Assembly (NCBI GenBank): GCA_028277585.1
Contig: JANQFY010000026.1
Span: 1-38,521 of the forward strand
Length of the DNA stretch: 38,521 bases
Direction: 5' to 3'
Origin: Sedimentisphaerales bacterium
GTDB lineage: Bacteria; Planctomycetota; Phycisphaerae; Sedimentisphaerales; Anaerobacaceae
The notes below the pieces were generated by a model, which was given only the letters and a program-made list of their open reading frames with translations, had not been told where the DNA came from and made no database searches. Shown one piece after another: positions 16,863 through 23,825 of this stretch. Every line of letters starts with the position of its first letter. Position 1 is the stretch's first letter. A program made the position numbers and the translations under genes.

Positions 16863-17966
16863 TCAGATGAAATTCACGTGCGGGTGCGGATGCTTCAGCT
16901 CCCACAGGTAGCGGTTGACCTCGTCCATACGACAGCCCACACGACAGGCGGACGCATCAAGATGCTCGGCGGTCCAGGCGAGCGACTCTTTCCGTTTCTG
17001 TCCCTCCCAGATCTCGGCGAACGTGTTCTCGGCGATATTGCCATAGCAGAATCGCTCATCCCCCAGGAACATGCTGCATCCCCAGATGTTGCCGCCAGCG
17101 TCCAGGTACGACCAGAAGGGCAAGGCCAGACAACGGTCGTAGGAACGCGTGCCGTTGTCGCACTTGCGCATCGCGCTGCGACGGAAGATGACCTGGAAAG
17201 CATCCGTGCCAAGGGCATCGAGCTTCTCAGCCAACTCATCACACTGGTCGTAGGAAACGTCTTCGTAGCCCTCGTGCAAGCTCTGCGGATGCGGCGAGTA
17301 CGGCTTGACCACCAGGTAGTCCAATCCGATATCCCGACAACGTTTGGCCAGTACGGTGACCTCATCTCGGTTCTCGGGCAAGAGCAGGATCTGCGCTCCC
17401 AGGGTGCAGGAGGCGTCCTGTCGCTGACGAATGGCAACAGCTTGCTCCATATGGGCACAGACCTTCTCGAAATCTCCAGGCCGGGTGCCGTGAATCCGTC
17501 CATAGGTCTCAGCGGCCCCGGCATTGATGCTGATCTTGATCCAGGCGGTCGACCCGAGAATGCGTTCGCTCACCTCGGGACGCATCAGCACGCCGTTGGT
17601 GGTCAGCGCCACGTCAATGCCCGCCTGCTCCTGGCAATGAACGATGATCTCGCTCATCTTTCGGTGCAGGAACGGCTCGCCCTCCCCAGCAAACATGACG
17701 CTCTTGAGTCCCAGTTCACCCATCTCCGTCAGACGCGTTTTCAACAGATCGGCGTCGAGGTAACGCGGCTTATAGCCCATGAAATCCAGACCGCAAAACG
17801 TGCAGCGATGATTGCACGCACCGGCCGGCGAGATCTCCATGTAGATCGGGTAAACGACCTGGCCCTGAAGCCAGTTGCTCACGCGGTCCACGTGAAAGAG
17901 AAGTTTGTGATTGTCGATACGCAAGTTGTCCATAACTCGGTTTGCCCCGAACGGGGGTTCCATCAT
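16863..17966 (-). CDS. Radical SAM/SPASM domain protein
   Basis: 367 residues if translation starts at ATG 17964-17966, which overlaps the SIS gene stop as ATGA; Met12 is a possible alternative. The cluster motif is AGACNHRCTFCGLDF with Cys51, Cys55 and Cys58. FAGEGEPFLH is the SAM-binding GE motif and IKISINAG a later strand. The C-terminal SPASM signature is clear: RCLALPFW, IWGCSMFLGDERFCYGNI, a conserved Trp in AEIWEGQ, then ACRVGC, giving the usual pattern of auxiliary-cluster cysteines. Members oxidise or epimerise sugars, or modify peptides and proteins. Being sandwiched between SIS and HAD genes suggests a sugar phosphate or NDP-sugar precursor as substrate (inference). The end PHPHVNFI parallels the end of the 11255-12358 protein. 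Confidence 0.9.
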   Translation of the reverse strand: MMEPPFGANRVMDNLRIDNHKLLFHVDRVSNWLQGQVVYPIYMEISPAGACNHRCTFCGLDFMGYKPRYLDADLLKTRLTEMGELGLKSVMFAGEGEPFLHRKMSEIIVHCQEQAGIDVALTTNGVLMRPEVSERILGSTAWIKISINAGAAETYGRIHGTRPGDFEKVCAHMEQAVAIRQRQDASCTLGAQILLLPENRDEVTVLAKRCRDIGLDYLVVKPYSPHPQSLHEGYEDVSYDQCDELAEKLDALGTDAFQVIFRRSAMRKCDNGTRSYDRCLALPFWSYLDAGGNIWGCSMFLGDERFCYGNIAENTFAEIWEGQKRKESLAWTAEHLDASACRVGCRMDEVNRYLWELKHPHPHVNFI

Positions 17967-18616
17967 CTGTGCTGCAAAGAGACTCTATCCATCCAATAGT
18001 GCAGAATCGCTGCATGACCGGTCTCAGCCATACCGTAAGTGTCGGCGGGCAACCATAGATTCAGCGTTCCCAGTTGCCTCAACGCATTCGTGGGCTGCAT
18101 GGCGCTCAGCGTTACCACTGTCGCCTTCTGCGACGCGGCGAATTCGGCCGCCTTGAGAACATTGGGCGAGTTCCCCGAACTGCTGATGGCAACGACCATA
18201 TCGCCGGGTTTGAGGCGCCGACGCAAAGGCGCTACGAAGACCATGTCGTAGGACATATCGTTGGCGACGGCGGTCAACAGCGAAATATCGGTGAACACTT
18301 GCGTATGCAAATCGGCGTTCTTAGCCAGGTCGGCGGAGAAATGGCTGGCCATCGAGGCGCTGGCGCCATTGCCAATCAAGTAGATGACGCGCTCCGCCTG
18401 CCGCACAATCTCGGTGGTTTCGCACCACAGATCGAACGCTTCATCACAATCGATCGGTTCGTTTCCATCGACGGTGGCGCAGACGCTGCCCAAGCACCGC
18501 GTCAACGAAGTGACCGCGGCGCTCCATCCAGCGCGGCGGCTGACATCATGCGGGCCGATCCGCTCGAAGGGCGCTCCAGAGTTGGGGAACTGTATCTGCG
18601 TGAGATCCTTTAACAT
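17963..18616 (-). CDS. SIS-domain sugar isomerase, GmhA-like
   Basis: 217 residues from ATG at 18616; an ATG at 18634 is in frame but has no ribosome binding site. GGAG lies 9 bases upstream of 18616. The SIS domain has the phosphosugar-binding loops LIGNGASASMASHF (about 81-93) and SSSGNSPNVLKA (about 145-156), both very close to phosphoheptose isomerase GmhA, and the C-terminal AETGHAAILHYWMD occupies the place of GmhA's active-site helix. GmhA converts sedoheptulose 7-phosphate into D-glycero-heptose 7-phosphate. With the HldE-like fusion and HAD phosphatase nearby, a heptose route is the simplest reading. The first 71 bases overlap the end of the preceding gene in another frame, so the real start may lie a little later. 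Confidence 0.85.
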   Translation of the reverse strand: MLKDLTQIQFPNSGAPFERIGPHDVSRRAGWSAAVTSLTRCLGSVCATVDGNEPIDCDEAFDLWCETTEIVRQAERVIYLIGNGASASMASHFSADLAKNADLHTQVFTDISLLTAVANDMSYDMVFVAPLRRRLKPGDMVVAISSSGNSPNVLKAAEFAASQKATVVTLSAMQPTNALRQLGTLNLWLPADTYGMAETGHAAILHYWMDRVSLQHR

Positions 18617-19514
18617 AATAGCTCGCTCCACCATCGGCCACGGTGCGGACCAGCATGGTCTTCCAGGGTCGAAAATAGTAATTGGGATTGTTCTTGGCCG
18701 CTTCGCGTCGATAGCCTTCCGGCAGATCGCGCAGGTCGCACACCAAGGTCGTGAATTCGCTGATGGCCTCCTCTTGGCGAGCGGCCTGGTTGCGAACCAT
18801 CGCCAGGGCCTTGAGGAAGATCTCCGGCGCCATCACCGCGCTGCCGAAGTTCATCATCACGCCGTGCTGCAGTTTCTCCAACACTTTGGTGAAGATGAGA
18901 AAATCCGTATAGCTGGCCGCGCCCAGCGCCGCGCCGTCGTAATTGGGATGCTCGGCGATGATGTCGTAGCCAATGCCGACGTGAATCGTGAAGGGGATCT
19001 TCAACCGGTAAGCCGCGGCGAGGACGCTGATGTCTTTGTGAGGGTATCCGTTCTCCTCGATCTGACGCCCTACCGCCTCTCCCAAGCCGACACCGTCAGC
19101 CGCAGCGCTACGGATCACATCATTGAGCCGACCGGTCTCGTGCCAAAGGCCGAATTGTCCCGTCCGAATGTAGTCAGCGACACTCTCAGTCGTCGCGCCG
19201 ATCAGGGCCAGTTCGTAGTCGTGAATGGCGCAGGCGCCGTTGCCGGCCAATGCCGTGATGAATCCCCGTTCCATCAGGTCGATGAGATACTGTTGCACCC
19301 CGGCACGGAGGACGTGAGCGCCCATCATCAGCACGACCGCCGCGCCCTGTTCCCGGGCGTCCCGGATTCGTCGACCGACCTCGGAGAACTCAGACGAGGT
19401 CACGTCGACGGCAGTCAGCGGGAGAATCTGATGCGCAGACAGATCGTGCCGGCGCTGCCCAAGGGGCAACACGGACAGTTCCGACCGATCAAAAAGTGCG
19501 TAACTACTGCCCAT
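18546..19514 (-). CDS. Deoxyhypusine-synthase-like NAD/FAD-binding-fold protein, function unknown
   Basis: 322 residues, ATG 6 bases after the HldE-like stop. The sequence has a Rossmann-type core: AAVVLMMGAHVLR (about 58-69), LAGNGACAIHDYELALIG (about 90-106) and a long conserved block IHVGIGYDIIAEHPNYDGAALG (about 177-198) followed by SYTDFLIF. AGNG..AIHDYE recalls the DHS-like NAD/FAD-binding fold also found at the C-terminus of LOR/SDH-type ornithine enzymes. The active-site lysine of true deoxyhypusine synthase is not evident and bacteria have no eIF5A, so hypusination is unlikely. Its place between an HldE-like fusion and a GmhA-like isomerase suggests an NAD-dependent step on a sugar or sugar phosphate (inference). 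Fold call is tentative. Confidence 0.7.
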   Translation of the reverse strand: MGSSYALFDRSELSVLPLGQRRHDLSAHQILPLTAVDVTSSEFSEVGRRIRDAREQGAAVVLMMGAHVLRAGVQQYLIDLMERGFITALAGNGACAIHDYELALIGATTESVADYIRTGQFGLWHETGRLNDVIRSAAADGVGLGEAVGRQIEENGYPHKDISVLAAAYRLKIPFTIHVGIGYDIIAEHPNYDGAALGAASYTDFLIFTKVLEKLQHGVMMNFGSAVMAPEIFLKALAMVRNQAARQEEAISEFTTLVCDLRDLPEGYRREAAKNNPNYYFRPWKTMLVRTVADGGASYYVKGSHADTVPQLWSALRADRPA

Positions 19515-19520
19515 CTCGTC

Positions 19521-21047
19521 TCATTTCAACAGGGAAGTGATGTACTTGGTTAAACTTGGCTTGTCGATCGCCTTCTGATTGCCAATGATCTGGACTGCCA
19601 GCGCGCCGGCCACGTTGCCCAGGAAGCCGGCAACCTCGAAAGGCGCCCCGAGCTTGATCGCCAGCGAACTGATGGCGAAGAAGGCGTCGCCCGAACCGAC
19701 GCTGTCGACAGCCTTGCTGGCAAACGCCGGCACGACAATGAACGCTCCGTCGGGGCCGGAAAGGCACGCTCCTTGGCGTCCCCGCGTCACGGCCAGCGCC
19801 TGGCTGTTGAAACGATGCGCCGTTTCGCAGGCCAAGGGGCGCAGGTTCTGCTTCAATTCCCGGCTATCCAATCTCAACTCGCGCTCGGTCAGGCTGATGT
19901 AGTCGGCGTGCGAATATTTGGAAATCGTGTGCATGGCGGCATTGCCCGCGTTGACCTGGGTGTTGATCGCCAAGAACGGTGCGTGCTGGACCAGCGCCGC
20001 GCGCAGCGTGGGACTCACCGCCCCATGCCCGAAGTCGGCTGACACCACCATGTCATGGTCAGTCGCCTCGGCGCGAAATCTCTCATTCATATCCGCGTCT
20101 TTTTCCGCCGTCAGGCCGGAATCGTCCATCGTGTAGATTTCCAGCAGCTTGTGCAGCGTGTACCCGTCGAGGTAGCGTTTCTTGACGATGGTCGGGGCGC
20201 CGTCCTGAACCCAGAATTCCGGGCGAACGCCTGGCAACAGAGAGGACTCGATGAAATCACGGTAGTCATTCTGTTCCCCGATGACGGCGAACAGTCGCAC
20301 ACCCTCGACGAAATTCGCCAGATGATTGGCGACCGCGAGCACGCCGCCGGCAAAGCAATCCAACGACTTGTGCTGGACCGCCAGAACGGGCGACTTTGAG
20401 GACGCCCCCAGGGGGCTGCAGTAGCAGTATTCGTCGATGATCACGTCGCCGACCAGGAGCACCTTGAGTTGCGCCATGCGATCGACCACTTGCAGGATCT
20501 GATCCAGCGAGTAGCGACGGCGAAACAGTTCAAGATAGTCCTGCAACTCGCGAGAGAACGAGGAGAAGAAACGATTGATCAGATTCGTGGAGCTGAAGAC
20601 GATATCCTGCGTGAACTTCAGCTCGACGTCCAATTCCTTGCAGACCTGCTCTTCCAGGGCCAGCTTGCCCGTGCGATCGGCCTGAACCGATCGGAAGTCT
20701 GAGCCTTTGACATAGACATCGGGCTGAAGGCAACGCAGTGTCTTTTCGGCCGTGGGCCACTCATTCACCGCCACATAATCGACAACGCTCAAGGAAGCAA
20801 TGGCTTCGGCTCTGAGTCGCTCCGTGAAGGCCGGACGCTTGTCACCCTTGTCCACAAACCGATCGGGCGTCACCGTCACCACCAGGATGTCCCCAAAGGC
20901 GCTGGCCTGCTCGAAGTACCGAATATGGCCAATGTGCAGCAGATCGAATACGCCGTGACAGTGGACGATTGTCCGACGCTCGTCACGGTGCTTCTGCAGC
21001 ACTGCCGGGAGTTCTTCGAGAGAGAATATCTTGTCGCTCTGGTTCAT
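19521..21047 (-). CDS. Bifunctional nucleotidyltransferase-PfkB kinase, HldE-like with reversed domain order
   Basis: 508 residues, ATG 1 base after the upstream stop, with GGAA in front. Residues 25-160 are a cytidylyltransferase-like (HldE C-domain type) nucleotidyltransferase: HGVFDLLHIGHIRYF with the HxGH motif at 38-41, VYVKGSDF and FSSTNLINRF. Residues 195-508 are a PfkB/ribokinase-family kinase: VLLVGDVIIDEY, the glycine pair in CFAGGVLAVANHLA, and the anion-hole/catalytic GSGDAFF with Asp454. E. coli HldE has kinase first and nucleotidyltransferase second, so the order is inverted here. Expected reactions are phosphorylation of a sugar phosphate at C1 and transfer of a nucleotide to give an NDP-sugar, probably ADP- or CDP/GDP-heptose-like. 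It is the first gene of the heptose-like module. Confidence 0.88.
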   Translation of the reverse strand: MNQSDKIFSLEELPAVLQKHRDERRTIVHCHGVFDLLHIGHIRYFEQASAFGDILVVTVTPDRFVDKGDKRPAFTERLRAEAIASLSVVDYVAVNEWPTAEKTLRCLQPDVYVKGSDFRSVQADRTGKLALEEQVCKELDVELKFTQDIVFSSTNLINRFFSSFSRELQDYLELFRRRYSLDQILQVVDRMAQLKVLLVGDVIIDEYCYCSPLGASSKSPVLAVQHKSLDCFAGGVLAVANHLANFVEGVRLFAVIGEQNDYRDFIESSLLPGVRPEFWVQDGAPTIVKKRYLDGYTLHKLLEIYTMDDSGLTAEKDADMNERFRAEATDHDMVVSADFGHGAVSPTLRAALVQHAPFLAINTQVNAGNAAMHTISKYSHADYISLTERELRLDSRELKQNLRPLACETAHRFNSQALAVTRGRQGACLSGPDGAFIVVPAFASKAVDSVGSGDAFFAISSLAIKLGAPFEVAGFLGNVAGALAVQIIGNQKAIDKPSLTKYITSLLK

Positions 21048-21048
21048 A

Positions 21049-22944
21049 TCAGGTTCCGACTCCGACCAGGTTCCGATTCGGCTCTCGGGCAGGCACGCTC
21101 AGTTTGGAGGGGGCCAGGAAGTAGACCGGCTTGGATTGAGATGCCGTGCTCGTCGAGAGAAGTAACTCAGCCACCTCACGGGCCACGTCCACGACCAGGA
21201 TGGCGTCGTGATCGACACGCTCCAAGTCCGCCAGTCGGTAGCGTGGCAAGTGATAGAACTTCTGCTCGCGGGCCGCTCCCCGAGGGTCGACGAATCCGAC
21301 GATCCGTTCCATATCCAGGCCGAACAGGTTGTAGAAGTAGAAGTCCATGGCGTTCCTGCCAGTGCCCATGACCATGATCCGACCGGCCTGGCGAAGTTTG
21401 GCGCCGAGGATGTCATAGTATTGTTTCGCTTCCGGAAGATTCATGAAATCGAGGAAGTTCTTCTGACAGCACTTCGGGCAACGGAAGACATACTCAATGA
21501 CGTTGACCGCCCCCTGGGCCCTGACCGGCAGGGTTTCCCGATGGCCGCAGTTGAAACAGCGACCCGTGATCCCGACCTCCTGGCTGCCTTCGCCATTGGG
21601 AACAGCCACCAGGGCTACATCCCGGGCTCGAAACTCCTTGTACAGAAACGTGAAGTAGCGACGAACCTGCCCGTAGATCGTCTCAAACAGACTGGACGAA
21701 GGCATGGCGCTGATATTGAAATAGCCCATCTCGGAGACCGACGGCGACCTCCAGGGCCACTCCTTCATCCTGTTCGTCATGTAGTCCCATTCATCACCGA
21801 CATACCCTTTCTTGAGGGCGCGATGATAGATAGGCGTGCCTGGGTACGTGCCGACCAGGCCGAAGTTCGCATCGATCTTCTTCTCGATCAGCAGGTCGAA
21901 GGTCTTCTTCAGATCCTCCTCAGTCTCGTCTTCGTTGGTCATCATGAAGGGAGAATCCACGACCAGTCCAACGCGTCGGGCGGCATCGTAGGTCTTGACG
22001 AACTGATCCACCGAACAGCCCAGCTTGAGCTTGGGTAGGATGTTCTCGGAACCGCTTTCCAGCCCGATGTTGACCATGACGCAACCGGCGTCTTTCATAA
22101 CCGGGAGAACCTCGGGAGACTGGTCCATTCGGAAGCAACAGGCCCAAGGCCGGTGCGGCCGGAGTTGCTTGTACAAGCGGCAGAATTCGAGAATATCCTC
22201 GTCCGTGGCGAAGAACAACTCGGTGGCGAACGAGATCCACTCAAACTGATAACGAGAGTTCCAGGTCTCGATCTCCCGGAGGATGTGCTCGACCTTGCGC
22301 GGTTTGAACCGCCCCACCGTGGGCGAGCAGAAACTGCATCCGCCTTTGCAGCCCCGTCCGGTCAGTACGGGCATCATCCGGCCCATGCCTCCGAGGACGT
22401 GGTGGCGATACACGTCAAGGTAGTACTGCAGGTCCAGGGCCTCGTAGGCCGGGAGGATGTACTCCTGATCGAGTTCCACGCGACGCGGGGGAGTCCGCAC
22501 GATCTTGCCATCGGGTCCCTTGAAGGCTACCCCCGGGATGGACTGACAACTGGCCCCAGCGGCGATCGCCTTGAGCAGATGAGGGAAGCTCGTCTCGGCT
22601 TCGCCCACCACGGCGAAATCGAGGGGCAGTTTGTCCATCAGCAGGTCGAGCCGCACATTCCGGGTGATATTGCCTCCGAGAATCAGAGGCGTCTGCGGCG
22701 ATAGAGTCCGAAGTTTGCTCAGGATCTCGCGGAACCAGTTGATGCCGTAGACGAACCCACCGGTTCCGATCGCCATGTACCGGCCGGCCGCTACATTGTT
22801 CATGTAGTCGTCCACAGGTCGGGCCGGCCGATGCATATCGAGGAAATCCACCGGGATGCCTGCTCGGTTCAGACACGACAGGACATACCCCATGCCAATG
22901 GGAATGAACTTGAATGGGGGCTTGATCAGAAGCACTTCGTTCAT
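21049..22944 (-). CDS. B12-binding-domain radical SAM protein with C-terminal zinc ribbon and Rossmann domain
   Basis: 631 residues, the start overlapping the methyltransferase stop as ATGA. Domains in order: cobalamin-binding-type Rossmann (1-140; LILGGNITRN, FAVVGEAETSFPHLL); radical SAM barrel with TGRGCKGGCSFC (Cys199, Cys203, Cys206), ISFATELFF and NIGLESGSENILPKL; a probable zinc ribbon with Cys463-x2-Cys466 and Cys489-x2-Cys492; then a small nucleotide-binding-type domain (IMVMGTGRNAMDFYFYN near 523-540, GFVDPRGAAREQ, LVVDVAREVAELL) resembling the N-terminal domain of PglD-type or CoA-binding proteins. The zinc ribbon and extra Rossmann domain are unusual and suggest a carrier- or nucleotide-linked substrate. 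Reaction unknown; methylation or rearrangement of a sugar is possible. Confidence 0.9.
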   Translation of the reverse strand: MNEVLLIKPPFKFIPIGMGYVLSCLNRAGIPVDFLDMHRPARPVDDYMNNVAAGRYMAIGTGGFVYGINWFREILSKLRTLSPQTPLILGGNITRNVRLDLLMDKLPLDFAVVGEAETSFPHLLKAIAAGASCQSIPGVAFKGPDGKIVRTPPRRVELDQEYILPAYEALDLQYYLDVYRHHVLGGMGRMMPVLTGRGCKGGCSFCSPTVGRFKPRKVEHILREIETWNSRYQFEWISFATELFFATDEDILEFCRLYKQLRPHRPWACCFRMDQSPEVLPVMKDAGCVMVNIGLESGSENILPKLKLGCSVDQFVKTYDAARRVGLVVDSPFMMTNEDETEEDLKKTFDLLIEKKIDANFGLVGTYPGTPIYHRALKKGYVGDEWDYMTNRMKEWPWRSPSVSEMGYFNISAMPSSSLFETIYGQVRRYFTFLYKEFRARDVALVAVPNGEGSQEVGITGRCFNCGHRETLPVRAQGAVNVIEYVFRCPKCCQKNFLDFMNLPEAKQYYDILGAKLRQAGRIMVMGTGRNAMDFYFYNLFGLDMERIVGFVDPRGAAREQKFYHLPRYRLADLERVDHDAILVVDVAREVAELLLSTSTASQSKPVYFLAPSKLSVPAREPNRNLVGVGT

Positions 22945-23825
22945 CGTTGCACTCCAAGATCCTGGCTATAGAGAGGCGCAGCGCCTCCAACCGGCCCGGC
23001 CGTCACGCACAGATGCCATCCCCACATCCGCTCCAGAACGCGAAACAGCGGGCGAGGCATCCAACGAAACGGCCAAATCTTCTTGTACTCGTACCGCTTG
23101 TATTCCGGAATCCGGTATGGGAAGATGTGATCGACCATGGCGTCTCGCACACACAAACCGTCCAGCAACGCCCGGATCGTGCTTCGCGAGTAACTGTAGG
23201 TCACGGGGCACCCGGTCTGGGCTTCGGAATGACGTGCGATGAGTTCATCCAGCTTCCAGAATGCGCCCTTCCCATAACGCAAGAGAATCCGTAAGACCTT
23301 CCACGAGTAGCGGTGATACACCATTATCTTCAGCACGCTGTCAGGCCCCATGTAGCGACGCATCTGGCGCACGGCGTCTTCGGGACAAGGCGTGTGATGG
23401 ACCACCCCGAACGAATACACCAGATCATACTCCTGCACAGGAACCACCTCGTTCAATCGCTCGGCGTCGGCCTGATAGAACGTGATGCGATCGGCCAACC
23501 CGAAGACAGCGGCGCGACGACGAGCCACCGCCAGCGATTCCTCGGAAAGATCCACCGCGGTCACCTGCGCCCCGGCCCGGGCGAAACTGATCGTGTCCGT
23601 TCCAATACCACAACCGACTTCCAGGACCTTCTTTCCATGCCACCGATCGAACTCGGCGAACGTCGGAATGTGCGGCTCCACGAAGTACTTGCGAGATTCG
23701 ACTCCATCAAAGTACGCGCGACTTCCCATGGTCTTCGGAGAGTGCCGAATGTTGCACGGTCGCGCATTCCAGTACCGGCGCACGTCGTCGATAGTCTTGG
23801 CTGAGAATGTTTGAGCGAGTGTCAT
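22941..23825 (-). CDS. Class I SAM-dependent methyltransferase
   Basis: 294 residues from ATG at 23825, chosen because AGGAA precedes it; an ATG at 23861 is in frame. The N-terminal block DDVRRYWNARPCNIRHSP and YFVEPHIPTFAEF is conserved in a family of methyltransferases from polysaccharide clusters, so this region is truly coding. The SAM-binding motif is VLEVGCGIGTDTISFARAGA (about 67-86), followed by AVDLSEESL and the motif near VYSFGVVHHTPCPEDAVRQ. The remaining 110 residues form a C-terminal region with RYSWKVLRILLRYG. Acceptor unknown, probably a sugar hydroxyl or carboxyl. It overlaps the 3' end of the dehydrogenase gene by 119 bases in another frame. Confidence 0.87.
   Translation of the reverse strand: MTLAQTFSAKTIDDVRRYWNARPCNIRHSPKTMGSRAYFDGVESRKYFVEPHIPTFAEFDRWHGKKVLEVGCGIGTDTISFARAGAQVTAVDLSEESLAVARRRAAVFGLADRITFYQADAERLNEVVPVQEYDLVYSFGVVHHTPCPEDAVRQMRRYMGPDSVLKIMVYHRYSWKVLRILLRYGKGAFWKLDELIARHSEAQTGCPVTYSYSRSTIRALLDGLCVRDAMVDHIFPYRIPEYKRYEYKKIWPFRWMPRPLFRVLERMWGWHLCVTAGPVGGAAPLYSQDLGVQR

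Noticed and set aside
16452..17999. Plus-strand frame of 515 codons
   Set aside because: It is antisense to the HAD, SPASM radical SAM and SIS genes and crosses their boundaries, so it cannot be a homologue of anything the minus strand encodes.
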